Positions 32,944 to 41,491 of a stretch of DNA of 58,052 bases are shown piece by piece. A model generated the notes under the pieces. The model made no database searches and was not told where the DNA came from. It saw only the letters and a program-made list of their open reading frames with translations. Positions within the stretch are counted from its first letter, which is position 1. Each line of letters begins with the position of its first letter. The stretch is taken from positions 1 through 58,052 of the forward strand of contig ONBA01000028.1 of assembly GCA_900315975.1 (NCBI GenBank), written 5' to 3'. A program made the position numbers and the translations under genes. Origin of the DNA: an uncultured Ruminococcus sp. (lineage in GTDB: Bacteria; Bacillota_A; Clostridia; Oscillospirales; Ruminococcaceae).

Positions 32944-34461
32944 ATGAATGGTTCTAAAAGAATATCCACTCTAAATATTATACTAATCGTACAGCTTGTT
33001 ATTATGATCATACTTTCTGCGGTCATAACAAAAACTATCAGCCGTACTACCAAAGCTAATTCAATTGAGCATATGCTTACCATTACTGATGAGCGTGCCA
33101 AGATCATTCAGAACTACGTAGAAAATGCAGAAAAAACACTTACTTACTACAGTAAGGCTCAGCAGGTAACCGACCTTTTGAGTGACGTCGATAATCCTGA
33201 GTATATTGAGAAAGCTCAGAAATTTACAGAGGATTATTCCGCTGATATCGACAACGTTGAGGGACTTTGGATAGGTACATGGGAAACAAAGTGTATCGCG
33301 CACACAAATAAGGAATCTGTAGGTATCGTTACACGTCCTAAGGATACAAAGGCAGAGGCGCTTAAACAGCTTCAGGACGCTCTCATTTCGGCAGGAGACG
33401 GTGTTTATAATACAGGTATCATCATTTCTCCTGCTACCGGACGTCAGATAGTATCAATGTACAAGGGCATATTCGATGAAAACGGCAATCCTATGGGCTT
33501 TGTCGGACTCGGTATCTACACCGATAAGCTTGTTAACAGCCTCGACGACCTTTCTACAACAGGCTTTGAAAATTCAACTTACTGTATGGTAAACGTCAAT
33601 GATTCAAAGTATATATTCAATCAGGATTCCGAACTCGTAAATACCGTAACAGACAGCAAGGACATCAAGGACCTCTGCAAGAAGTTCAACGGTACCAAGA
33701 ATGACGCTGACGGACACTTCTTCTATAAGAGCGGCGGAACTAATTATGTATCTGCTTATTCCTATATCCCGCACTATGGCTGGATTCTTATGCTTGACGA
33801 TAACAAGAGTGAGGTATTTGCGCTGACATCAGTAATGCGAATTTACATGATAATATTCGCTATCGTTATCATAGTACTCATGGTTGTATTCTACTTCATC
33901 AACAGAAGACAGGAGCAGGTAAATCAGAAGCTTGCGGCTTCTATCGTGAAGAACAACAAGACAAAGGATTCGCTCTATACAGCAATGTTCAAGGACGTTC
34001 TTACAGACGTAAACAACCGAGTATCGTTCTCGATGGACGTTGAAGAGATGAAGCCGACAGCGAATAATCCGTACTATTTCGTTATGTTTAACATCGCTGA
34101 TTTCAGCGGAGTGAACTCACAGTACGGAAATGACACAGGTGACTGGCTCCTCGTAAGAACAGTTGACGTACTTCGTCAGGTATTCAGAGGAAGCAAGATA
34201 TACCGCACAGGTTCAGACGAGTTTATAGTTGCTGTACAGGCAAACAACAATACCGCTGACGAGATTCTTGAGATGGTCAAGGATGCATACAGCAGACTCT
34301 CTAACAGACAGAATTCACCTATCGGAAAACTTCAGTTCAGATTCAAGACATCAGTTGTAAGAAAGAACAGCGACATTAATACTTCAGTAATTACAGTCCT
34401 CAAGGACGCTGTAAACAGATTCACAGGACAGATAACCCTCACTGACATGAATCAGAAGTAA
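32944..34461 (+). CDS. Membrane sensor with Cache-like domain and degenerate GGDEF domain
   Basis: 505 residues: TM1 (about 11-30), an extracellular sensing domain (about 40-295) with the GIYTDKL and YIPHYGWILMLDD phrases of dCache domains, TM2 (about 299-320), and a C-terminal GGDEF-like domain (about 345-500). In that domain DVLTDVNNR replaces DxLTGLxNR, the first metal Asp of the DxD-type segment reads FNIADF (Asp to Asn) and the signature reads RTGSDEF instead of GG(D/E)EF. Diguanylate cyclase activity is therefore unlikely; it could act as a binding or signalling module. AAAGGAAG precedes the ATG. Confidence 0.8.
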   Translation: MNGSKRISTLNIILIVQLVIMIILSAVITKTISRTTKANSIEHMLTITDERAKIIQNYVENAEKTLTYYSKAQQVTDLLSDVDNPEYIEKAQKFTEDYSADIDNVEGLWIGTWETKCIAHTNKESVGIVTRPKDTKAEALKQLQDALISAGDGVYNTGIIISPATGRQIVSMYKGIFDENGNPMGFVGLGIYTDKLVNSLDDLSTTGFENSTYCMVNVNDSKYIFNQDSELVNTVTDSKDIKDLCKKFNGTKNDADGHFFYKSGGTNYVSAYSYIPHYGWILMLDDNKSEVFALTSVMRIYMIIFAIVIIVLMVVFYFINRRQEQVNQKLAASIVKNNKTKDSLYTAMFKDVLTDVNNRVSFSMDVEEMKPTANNPYYFVMFNIADFSGVNSQYGNDTGDWLLVRTVDVLRQVFRGSKIYRTGSDEFIVAVQANNNTADEILEMVKDAYSRLSNRQNSPIGKLQFRFKTSVVRKNSDINTSVITVLKDAVNRFTGQITLTDMNQK

Positions 34462-34465
34462 ATTT

Positions 34466-34504
34466 AAAAGTCTCCTATGGCTGAAGCTGTAGGAGACTTT
34501 TGGT
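34466..34504 (+). terminator. Terminator of the sensor gene
   Basis: AAGTCTCCTA/TAGGAGACTT with inner GGCT/AGCT; followed by TTTTGG. Confidence 0.85.
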
Positions 34505-34532
34505 TAAAACAGTATTATAATTGGAAATACAG

Positions 34533-34561
34533 TTGATTTGTAGAAAAAATTATGTTATGAT
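34533..34561 (+). promoter_or_regulatory. Promoter of the PP2C gene
   Basis: TTGATT (34533-34538), 17-bp spacer, TATGAT (34556-34561). Confidence 0.6.
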
Positions 34562-34604
34562 ATAAGTTGAGGATTTAATCTGGGAAATTGGGTTGGTGAC
34601 AATT

Positions 34605-35789
34605 ATGTACAGTGCTTATAATTCTACAAGCATTGGCGCATCTCATACGTACAACGGCAGAGTCTGTCAGGACTGGTCTGGAAGCGTCAACAATGAACGT
34701 TATAAGCTTGCGGTAGTCAGCGACGGTCATGGCGGCGGCGATTTCTTCCGCTCAGACCGCGGAAGCAGATTTGCAGTTGACGTGTTCTGTAAATGCGCTG
34801 ATGAAGCATTCGGAAGTGAAACCGGTTCATGTGCCGGACTCTCTGAGTGTGAAGACGATGAAAAAATATATGAACTGTTAAAATCGTTCATGAGTAAAGT
34901 GGTGGCTGGCTGGAATGAAGTCGTCGAGAACGATTTAGCCGTATCACCCTTTACTGAAGAGGAAATGGCTAACGTGACCGATCATGCACGCGCTTCTTAC
35001 GAAAAAGGTGAAGACCTTCATTCAGCATACGGTGCAACGCTTATCGGTGCTGTAATAACTGCAGATTACTGGTTCGGCATACATATCGGTGACGGAAAAT
35101 GTGTTGTATTCGGCAATGACGGAGAAGTTACAGAGCCTATTCCGTGGGATGCGATGTGCTACAATAATATCACGACTTCTATCTGCTCACCCTCAGCAGT
35201 ATCGGAGTTCAGGTATTATTTCAGCCGTGAACTGCCTGCGGCTGTATTCCTCTGCACAGACGGTGTCGACGGTTCATTTGCAAGTTCGCGGTATCACCAT
35301 GATTTTTACCGCCTTGTTCTCTCGACATTTGCGTCTGAGACAGAAGAACGTGCCTGTCTGGAGCTTGAAGAATATCTTCCTGAACTCTCGGCACAGGGCA
35401 GCGGCGACGATATGTCAATAGCGTATTTCATAGACGTCGATGAAATTGTTTCTGAACCTGAACTTTTCAAGAGAAAGAAATTGCCTTATCTGCGTATACT
35501 TCGTGTAGGAAACTTCGGAGCATCGAATCCTTCTGACGATTATATGCAGAAAGGAGAAATTGAAGCGTACGTCGGAACCGTTCGTCTTGATCTCCTCGGT
35601 TTATGGGGATTTCAGGAAGGTGTGATGGAATTCGAGATAACATCTGTATCTGATGACAGGGTTACAATATCAGTATCAGGGACAGAATATAACGTTACAC
35701 CTGCCGAGCGGGCGGAGATAACATTCCGTGAGACTGTAAACGGTTCAAGCGAATATGATACACTGTTTATTTACTTTATGATGAAATAA
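34605..35789 (+). CDS. PP2C-type Ser/Thr phosphatase with unknown C-terminal domain
   Basis: 394 residues. The PP2C metal-binding motifs are AVVSDGHGG, FGIHIGDGK, LCTDGVDG and GSGDDMSIAY, all with the required Asp residues. The catalytic domain spans about 1-280. Residues 285-394 form a separate beta-rich domain (LPYLRILRVGNF then VEITSVSDDRVTIS-like strands) that I cannot assign. Substrates and a partner kinase are not visible in the window. The start at 34605 is chosen because GGTG precedes the ATG and the N-terminus (MYSAYNSTSIGASH) fits PP2C; an upstream TTG is in frame. Confidence 0.85.
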   Translation: MYSAYNSTSIGASHTYNGRVCQDWSGSVNNERYKLAVVSDGHGGGDFFRSDRGSRFAVDVFCKCADEAFGSETGSCAGLSECEDDEKIYELLKSFMSKVVAGWNEVVENDLAVSPFTEEEMANVTDHARASYEKGEDLHSAYGATLIGAVITADYWFGIHIGDGKCVVFGNDGEVTEPIPWDAMCYNNITTSICSPSAVSEFRYYFSRELPAAVFLCTDGVDGSFASSRYHHDFYRLVLSTFASETEERACLELEEYLPELSAQGSGDDMSIAYFIDVDEIVSEPELFKRKKLPYLRILRVGNFGASNPSDDYMQKGEIEAYVGTVRLDLLGLWGFQEGVMEFEITSVSDDRVTISVSGTEYNVTPAERAEITFRETVNGSSEYDTLFIYFMMK

Positions 35790-35821
35790 AAAAACGGCCT
35801 TCTGAAGAATCAGAAGGTCGT
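35788..35821 (-). terminator. Bidirectional terminator between PP2C and TM2 genes
   Basis: ACGGCCTTCTGA/TCAGAAGGTCGT with loop AGAA; seven T on the minus strand and some T on the plus strand. Confidence 0.85.
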
Positions 35822-35835
35822 AAATTTTATGTAGA

Positions 35836-36249
35836 TTAGTCACCGAGCGGATTACCGTCAGCATCTGTATTAATGTTGCCGGCGAGAATCATAATACCTT
35901 CGATAAGACCCCAGATAGCACTTACCTCACTGAGCATGAAGCAGCTGAGCAGAGTAATGAGAAGCTGAGCAATAGCCTTGCCCTTGTATCCGAGATAGAA
36001 GTTGTGAACACCGAATGCGCCGAGGAAAATTCCGAGCAGACCGGCAGCCATTTTTGACTTGGCACCGGGAGCAGCAACAGTTTTCTGACCCTGAAGAGAA
36101 TATCCGCAAGCCATACATACAGCAGCACCGGGAGCTACCTCAGAACCGCAGTTAGCGCAATAATGGTCGCCCTGACCGTTAGGTACACCGCAGTTTACAC
36201 ATATAGCGGCATTTGATTCAATAGCATTTCCGCAATTTTTACAATACAT
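35836..36249 (-). CDS. Zinc-ribbon/TM2-domain protein (copy A)
   Basis: 137 residues: two zinc-ribbon pairs (CKNCG, CVNCG; CANCG, CMACG) in the first 50, a short linker, then a TM2-domain (KMAAGLLGIFLGAFGVHNFYLGYKGKAIAQLL, partly shown, and IWGLIEGIMIL). TM2 proteins are small membrane proteins of unclear function; the zinc ribbons may bind proteins. It is 61 bp after a paralogue with the same order. Confidence 0.85.
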   Translation of the reverse strand: MYCKNCGNAIESNAAICVNCGVPNGQGDHYCANCGSEVAPGAAVCMACGYSLQGQKTVAAPGAKSKMAAGLLGIFLGAFGVHNFYLGYKGKAIAQLLITLLSCFMLSEVSAIWGLIEGIMILAGNINTDADGNPLGD

Positions 36250-36310
36250 AATAAGATCCTCCTGAAATAGTATAAAATCAGCTCATTGTGAGAGCAAAGA
36301 AAACGTGAGA

Positions 36311-36745
36311 TCAGTCGGCGAGGAGATTGCCCTGAGCGTCGGTATTAATGCTGCCTGAAAGGATCATGATACCTTCGATAAGGCCCCATATTTCAGCGGC
36401 AAGAATAAGGAATACACCTATGTAAAGGCATGAAGTGAGGATTCCTACAATAGAAAGAACGAGCTGTCCGACAGCCTTGCCGGTGTATCCGAGATAGAAG
36501 TTGTGAACACCCCAGCAGCCGAGGAAAATTCCGAGCAGACCTGCTGCCATTTTTGACTTGGCACCGGGAGCAGCTATTGGCTTAGAAGCAGCCGAGAATC
36601 CGCATGACATACAAACTACAGCACCGGGCTGAAGCTGATTGCCGCAGTTAGCGCAGAATCTGTTTCCCTGACCGCTTGGTACACCACAATGTATGCATAC
36701 AGCGGCATTAGGATCGAGTGCACTTCCGCAATTTTTACAAAACAT
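36311..36745 (-). CDS. Zinc-ribbon/TM2-domain protein (copy B)
   Basis: 144 residues, with the same architecture as copy A: CKNCG, CIHCG, CANCG, CMSCG followed by TM2 with GLLGIFLGCWGVHNFYLGY and a longer second membrane segment. The two genes are clear tandem duplicates. It is first in the pair and carries its own consensus promoter with a 140-nt leader. Confidence 0.85.
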   Translation of the reverse strand: MFCKNCGSALDPNAAVCIHCGVPSGQGNRFCANCGNQLQPGAVVCMSCGFSAASKPIAAPGAKSKMAAGLLGIFLGCWGVHNFYLGYTGKAVGQLVLSIVGILTSCLYIGVFLILAAEIWGLIEGIMILSGSINTDAQGNLLAD

Positions 36746-36888
36746 AATAAGATCCCCCTTAAAATAACATTATGAAAAATACATAATATAAGTGAAGCGT
36801 TATGCCGTAACTGCCCAATTGCAGGGAGCGATATTTGATCTGCATATCTGCCGGGCATTAAAATAATATATGATGAATGCTATCATAC

Positions 36889-36917
36889 ATTATAGCATAT
36901 ACGATATATATTGTCAA
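36889..36917 (-). promoter_or_regulatory. Promoter of the TM2 pair
   Basis: Minus strand: TTGACA (36917-36912), 17-bp spacer, TATAAT (36894-36889). Confidence 0.8.
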
Positions 36918-36970
36918 TATTCTGACAAAAAATATATATTTCTCAATTTGTAAGTTTTTGCTAACTGCTA

Positions 36971-36999
36971 TTGACATCAGACGAGTACAGTGATATAAT
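36971..36999 (+). promoter_or_regulatory. Promoter of the riboflavin operon
   Basis: TTGACA (36971-36976), 17-bp spacer, TATAAT (36994-36999); the riboswitch starts at once after it. Confidence 0.9.
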
Positions 37000-37008
37000 A
37001 AAATCATA

Positions 37009-37148
37009 AGATCTTCAGGGCAGGGTGAGATTCCCTACCGGCAGTAAAGCCTGCGAGCCTTAATGGTTGATCCGGTGTGATTCCGGAGCCGACGGTTGCT
37101 CATATCGAGCATGTCTCAGCGAGACGACAGTCCGGATGAAAGAAGATG
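37009..37148 (+). promoter_or_regulatory. FMN riboswitch (RFN element)
   Basis: The RFN core is easy to read: AGATCTTCAGGGCAGGGTG, GAGATTCCCTACCGGC, AGTAAAGCCTGCGAGC, GATCCGGTGTGATTCCGGAG, GCCGACGGT and AGTCCGGATGAAAGAAGAT, with the closing P1 pair AGATCTTC/GAAGAT. It should switch off the rib operon when FMN is high by the terminator that follows. Confidence 0.97.
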
Positions 37149-37173
37149 TCAGATTGTTTTATGCTGATACTTT

Positions 37174-37202
37174 AAGCCCCGACTTCAGGGGCTTTTTATT
37201 TT
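37174..37202 (+). terminator. Riboswitch-controlled terminator
   Basis: AAGCCCC/GGGGCTT hairpin followed by TTTTTATTTTT, 12 bp before the ribD start. Confidence 0.85.
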
Positions 37203-37214
37203 TGGAGGCATATT

Positions 37215-38324
37215 ATGACTCATGAAGAGTATATGCGGGAGGCTATAGGACTTGCCGTGAAAGGAAAGGGATTTGTTTCTCCCAATCCGATGGTCGGAGC
37301 GATAATAGTTCGTGACGGCAAAATTATAGGTAAAGGCTGGCATAAAAAGTACGGTGACCTTCATGCAGAGAGAACAGCTTTCGCAGACTGTGACAGCCGT
37401 GGAGTTGACTGCACCGGTGCAGATATGTACGTAACGCTTGAACCATGCTGTCACCACGGCAAACAGCCGCCGTGTACGGAGGCAGTAGCAGAGCATGGCA
37501 TAAAGAGGGTGTTCGTAGGTTCGGCAGACCCGAATCCTCTTGTTGCCGGAAAAGGTATACAGTACCTTCGCGAGCATGGAATAGAAGTGACGGAAGATGT
37601 TCTGCGAAGCGAATGTGACGCGATAAACGAGATATTTTTCAAGTTTATAACGACACGTCTGCCGTTTGTGACTATGAAGTACGCAATGACTATGGACGGA
37701 AAAATCGCTTGTTATACCGGTGAATCAAAATGGATAACCGATGAAGAAGCGCGTATGGACGTTCAGAACGACAGACTTAAACACTCGGCAATAATGGTCG
37801 GAGCAGGAACTGTACTTGCAGACGACCCGATGCTCACTTGCCGCCTTGAAAATGGCAGGAATCCGGTGCGAATAATCTGCGACTCACATCTGCGAACTCC
37901 ACTTGACAGCAACATAGTAAAAACAGCCGCGGACGTGCCGACAATAATTGCGGCACTTGAAATGGGCGAACGCAGTAAAGCGTATACCGAGAGCGGATGT
38001 ACAGTTCTTGTAACTAAGGAAAAAGACCGTCATATTGACCTTTGCGACCTGATGAAAAAGCTTGGCGAAATGAAGATAGACAGTGTACTCCTTGAAGGCG
38101 GAGGCGCACTGAACTGGTCAGCACTTTCCGCAGGCATCGTTGACAAGGTTAAAGCTTACGTAGCACCTAAGATATTTGGTGGAGCGGGAGCAAAGTCACC
38201 TGTAGGCGGTATTGGAGTTGACCTGCCTGAAAATGCATTTATGCTTGAAAAACCGGATATACGGCGTATCGGTGACGATATCCTTATAGAAAGCAGGGTG
38301 AAGAATGTTCACGGGAATAATTGA
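37215..38324 (+). CDS. ribD: Bifunctional riboflavin deaminase/reductase RibD
   Basis: 369 residues. N-terminal deaminase with HAERTAF and EPCCHHGKQPPC (zinc His/Cys/Cys), C-terminal reductase with TMDGKIA and LLEGGGALN. Deaminates then reduces the pyrimidine intermediate. First gene of the operon; GGAGG upstream. Its 3' end overlaps ribE by 20 bp. Confidence 0.97.
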   Translation: MTHEEYMREAIGLAVKGKGFVSPNPMVGAIIVRDGKIIGKGWHKKYGDLHAERTAFADCDSRGVDCTGADMYVTLEPCCHHGKQPPCTEAVAEHGIKRVFVGSADPNPLVAGKGIQYLREHGIEVTEDVLRSECDAINEIFFKFITTRLPFVTMKYAMTMDGKIACYTGESKWITDEEARMDVQNDRLKHSAIMVGAGTVLADDPMLTCRLENGRNPVRIICDSHLRTPLDSNIVKTAADVPTIIAALEMGERSKAYTESGCTVLVTKEKDRHIDLCDLMKKLGEMKIDSVLLEGGGALNWSALSAGIVDKVKAYVAPKIFGGAGAKSPVGGIGVDLPENAFMLEKPDIRRIGDDILIESRVKNVHGNN

Positions 38325-38946
38325 AGAAGTCGGAACGGTAAAGGAAGTCCGCAGAAGCGGCAACAGTTCATATATAAAGATTCAGGCAGAAAAGGTACTG
38401 AGTGATGTTCATATCGGCGACAGTATTGCTGTAAATGGAGTGTGCCTTACTGTTACACGATTCGACAGTACAACTTTTCAGGCAGATGTCATGAACGAGA
38501 CGCTTGAACGTTCGTCGCTTGGAAGTCTGCGAAGCGGCAGTCCGGTCGACCTTGAACGTGCGATGTCGGCTGAAGGACGCTTCGGCGGTCACATTGTTTC
38601 AGGACATATTGACGGTACCGGAACTGTCACTGACATAAAAAACGACGGCATAGCAACATGGTACACAATAACTGCTAAGCCGGAGATAATGCGGTATATC
38701 GTGGAAAAAGGGTCTGTTGCGATAGACGGCATAAGTCTGACTGTAGCGAAGGTCACCGAGAATAGTTTCAGTGTTTCAATAATTCCGCATACCGCGTCTC
38801 AGACCGTGCTGAGTACCAAAAAGACCGGCGACATCGTTAATCTCGAAAATGATATCGTTGCCAAATATGTAGAAAAGCTAATGAAGCCGTCAGAGCCGTC
38901 ATCAGGCGGCATTACCATGGAATTTCTCATGAAGAACGGGTTCTGA
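38305..38946 (+). CDS. ribE: Riboflavin synthase alpha chain
   Basis: 213 residues with the two tandem lumazine-binding barrels ([12 protein letters not shown] at 1 and [13 protein letters not shown] near 95). Dismutates 6,7-dimethyl-8-ribityllumazine to riboflavin. Typical length. It overlaps the end of ribD. Confidence 0.96.
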   Translation: MFTGIIEEVGTVKEVRRSGNSSYIKIQAEKVLSDVHIGDSIAVNGVCLTVTRFDSTTFQADVMNETLERSSLGSLRSGSPVDLERAMSAEGRFGGHIVSGHIDGTGTVTDIKNDGIATWYTITAKPEIMRYIVEKGSVAIDGISLTVAKVTENSFSVSIIPHTASQTVLSTKKTGDIVNLENDIVAKYVEKLMKPSEPSSGGITMEFLMKNGF

Positions 38947-38962
38947 TACAGGAGGTCATATA

Positions 38963-40162
38963 ATGTTTGAATACAATACAGTTGAGGAAGCTCTTGAAGC
39001 ACTCAGAAACGGCGAAATAATCCTCGTCACCGACGATGAGGACAGAGAAAATGAGGGCGACATGATATGTGCGGCAGAATTTGCAACTACTGAAAATGTA
39101 AACTTCATGGCTGTTCATGCAAAGGGACTCATTTGTATGCCGATGAGTATCGAGCTTTGCAACAAGCTTCATCTGCCGCAGATGGTAGACTATAACACCG
39201 ACAATCACAGTACAGCATTCACAGTCTCGATAGACCACGTTGACACTACCACAGGCATTTCTGCCGAAGAGCGCGGATACACAGCACGCAAAGCTGTCAG
39301 CGACGATGCTAAACCCGAAGACTTCCGCCGCCCCGGACATATGTTTCCGCTTACTGCGAAGAAAAACGGAGTTCTTCAGCGTGAGGGACACACAGAGGCT
39401 ACAGTAGACCTTATGAGACTTGCGGGACTTAAAGGCTGCGGACTTTGCTGCGAAATAATGCGCGACGACGGAACTATGATGCGTGCGGCTGAACTTCAGG
39501 AAAAAGCGAAGGAATGGGGAATGAAGTTCATTACCATTCAGGCGCTGAAAGAGTACCGAAAGGTAAACGACAAGCTTGTAGAGTGTGTTGCGAACACGAA
39601 ACTTCCCACGAAATACGGCGAATTCCGTGCACTCGGGTTCGTGAATAAACTCAATGGCGAGCATCACGTTGCTCTCGTCAAGGGAGACATAGGTGACGGA
39701 CAGGATATACTTTGCCGTGTACATTCCGAGTGCCTTACCGGAGACGCCTTCGGCTCGCTTAAATGCGACTGCGGACAGCAGTTTGCAGCGGCTATGACGC
39801 AAATCGAAAAAGAGGGCAGAGGTATACTGCTCTATATGCGTCAGGAAGGACGCGGAATCGGACTAATCAATAAGTTACGTGCTTATGAGCTGCAGGACAA
39901 GGGTATGGACACCCTTGAAGCAAATCTCGCACTCGGTTTTCCCGGAGATATGCGAGAATACTACATCGGCGCACAGATACTGCGTGAGCTTGGCTGCAAG
40001 ACACTCCGCCTGCTTACCAACAATCCTGACAAGGTGTACGGTCTCAGCGGATTCGGACTTGAAATAAAGGAGCGTATCCCGATACAAATGGACGCTACTG
40101 CATATGACCTGTTTTATCTCAAAACAAAGCAGGAGAAAATGGGACATATACTCAATTATTGA
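38963..40162 (+). CDS. ribBA: Bifunctional DHBP synthase / GTP cyclohydrolase II
   Basis: 399 residues. DHBP synthase half: [11 protein letters not shown] and [11 protein letters not shown] cyclohydrolase II half: [18 protein letters not shown] (zinc Cys) and [20 protein letters not shown] (partly), with the Cys-x-Cys pair. Makes both precursors of the lumazine step. AGGAGG lies before the ATG. Confidence 0.97.
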   Translation: MFEYNTVEEALEALRNGEIILVTDDEDRENEGDMICAAEFATTENVNFMAVHAKGLICMPMSIELCNKLHLPQMVDYNTDNHSTAFTVSIDHVDTTTGISAEERGYTARKAVSDDAKPEDFRRPGHMFPLTAKKNGVLQREGHTEATVDLMRLAGLKGCGLCCEIMRDDGTMMRAAELQEKAKEWGMKFITIQALKEYRKVNDKLVECVANTKLPTKYGEFRALGFVNKLNGEHHVALVKGDIGDGQDILCRVHSECLTGDAFGSLKCDCGQQFAAAMTQIEKEGRGILLYMRQEGRGIGLINKLRAYELQDKGMDTLEANLALGFPGDMREYYIGAQILRELGCKTLRLLTNNPDKVYGLSGFGLEIKERIPIQMDATAYDLFYLKTKQEKMGHILNY

Positions 40163-40221
40163 GGCACAGCTTTTTGTATGCTTACAAATAATTATAATAA
40201 AAAATATGAAGGAGAATCACT

Positions 40222-40689
40222 ATGAAAGTTTATGAAGGAAGCCTTTTACCTAAGGACGTCAGAATCGGAATCGTTGTTGCACGTTTCAACGAGTTCATCA
40301 CAAGCAAGCTTCTCGGCGGAGCTATCGACACATTAAAACGTCATGACCTCCCTGAGAATTCAATAGACGTTGCATGGGTACCCGGTGCATTCGAGATTCC
40401 GCTTATCGCATCAAAAATGGCTAAGTCCGGCAAGTACGATGCGGTTATCTGTCTCGGAGCAATAATCCGCGGAAGTACATCACATTATGACCTTGTATGC
40501 AATGAAGCGGCAAAGGGAATTGCTCAGGTATCGCTGAACAGCGATATTCCGGTAATGTTCGGTGTTATCACAACTGAAAATATTGAACAGGCAATCGAGC
40601 GTGCAGGCTCAAAAGCAGGCAACAAGGGAAGCGAGTGTGCAGAGGGAGCAATTGAGATGATAAACCTTATCCGTGAGATAGAGGCATAA
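40222..40689 (+). CDS. ribH: 6,7-dimethyl-8-ribityllumazine synthase
   Basis: 155 residues; [25 protein letters not shown] and [11 protein letters not shown] are the substrate-binding motifs. Joins DHBP with the ribityl-pyrimidine. AAGGAGAA lies before the ATG. Its stop overlaps the start of the HAD gene (TAATGG). Confidence 0.97.
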   Translation: MKVYEGSLLPKDVRIGIVVARFNEFITSKLLGGAIDTLKRHDLPENSIDVAWVPGAFEIPLIASKMAKSGKYDAVICLGAIIRGSTSHYDLVCNEAAKGIAQVSLNSDIPVMFGVITTENIEQAIERAGSKAGNKGSECAEGAIEMINLIREIEA

Positions 40690-41345
40690 TGGCTAATCTG
40701 ATTTTTGATTACGACGGCACTATACACGAGTCCATGAAAACATATGCTCCTGCATTTCGCGATACGATGAAGTGGCTTTCCGACAGTGGCTACATCGCTC
40801 CGAAGGAGTATGAAGACAGCGAGATATGCTGCTGGCTGGGATTCAACTCAACCGATATGTGGGGACAGTTTCACCCTGAGCTTTCACCTGAAATAAGGGA
40901 GCAGGCAAGGGCAAAGCTTGGCGAAAACATGGCACAGCGCGTCGAAAACGGCGAAGGTGCACTGTTTGCCGGTGCAGAGGAGGTTCTTACAGAGCTTAAA
41001 CAAGCCGGACACACTCTGATATTCCTCAGTAACTGCCGGATACACTACATGGAACGCCATAAGCGCGTATTCGGACTCGAACGCTTTTTCGACTTCTTCT
41101 ACTGCTGTGAGGAGTATGACTTTATACCGAAATATCAGATTTTCCGACTGTTTTCACTCCAGCACAAGGGACAGTATATCGTGATTGGCGACCGCTTCCA
41201 TGATATCGAAACCGCAACACAGAATGGACTCAAATCCATAGGCTGCGGTTACGGCTACTGCACAGAAGGTGAACTTTCGGCTGCTGATATCATTGTCAGC
41301 AGCATAAAGGATATTCCAGCTGCTGTAAATAAACTTCTCGTATGA
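40689..41345 (+). CDS. HAD-family phosphatase in the riboflavin operon
   Basis: 218 residues. Motif I DYDGTIH (nucleophile Asp8 and Asp10), motif II LIFLSNC, Lys in IPKYQIF, motif IV GDRFHDIETA. A cap domain is inserted after motif I (about 15-95), as in the phosphoglycolate-phosphatase-like subfamily. It overlaps the ribH stop by one base, so it is translated as part of the rib operon. Dephosphorylation of 5-amino-6-(5-phosphoribitylamino)uracil has no dedicated, universal enzyme and HAD proteins do this job in several bacteria; that role for this gene is my inference. Nothing in the sequence proves the substrate. Confidence 0.8.
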   Translation: MANLIFDYDGTIHESMKTYAPAFRDTMKWLSDSGYIAPKEYEDSEICCWLGFNSTDMWGQFHPELSPEIREQARAKLGENMAQRVENGEGALFAGAEEVLTELKQAGHTLIFLSNCRIHYMERHKRVFGLERFFDFFYCCEEYDFIPKYQIFRLFSLQHKGQYIVIGDRFHDIETATQNGLKSIGCGYGYCTEGELSAADIIVSSIKDIPAAVNKLLV

Positions 41346-41375
41346 GTGAGAGAATAAAAGCTGAATAGTAAATAA

Positions 41376-41405
41376 TGCCCCGAAGTGATCTTCGGGGTTT
41401 TCTTT
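41376..41405 (+). terminator. Terminator of the rib operon
   Basis: CCCCGAAG-TGAT-CTTCGGGG hairpin followed by TTTTCTTT. Confidence 0.9.
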
Positions 41406-41427
41406 AAAAAAATATATGCTTTTACTG

Positions 41428-41456
41428 TTGCAAAAAGCTGGCAAATGTAGTATAAT
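41428..41456 (+). promoter_or_regulatory. Promoter of the asnB-pyrB unit
   Basis: TTGCAA (41428-41433), 17-bp spacer, TATAAT (41451-41456). Confidence 0.85.
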
Positions 41457-41491
41457 AATTCAGGAGAATTTATCGGACTGGAGGAAATACT

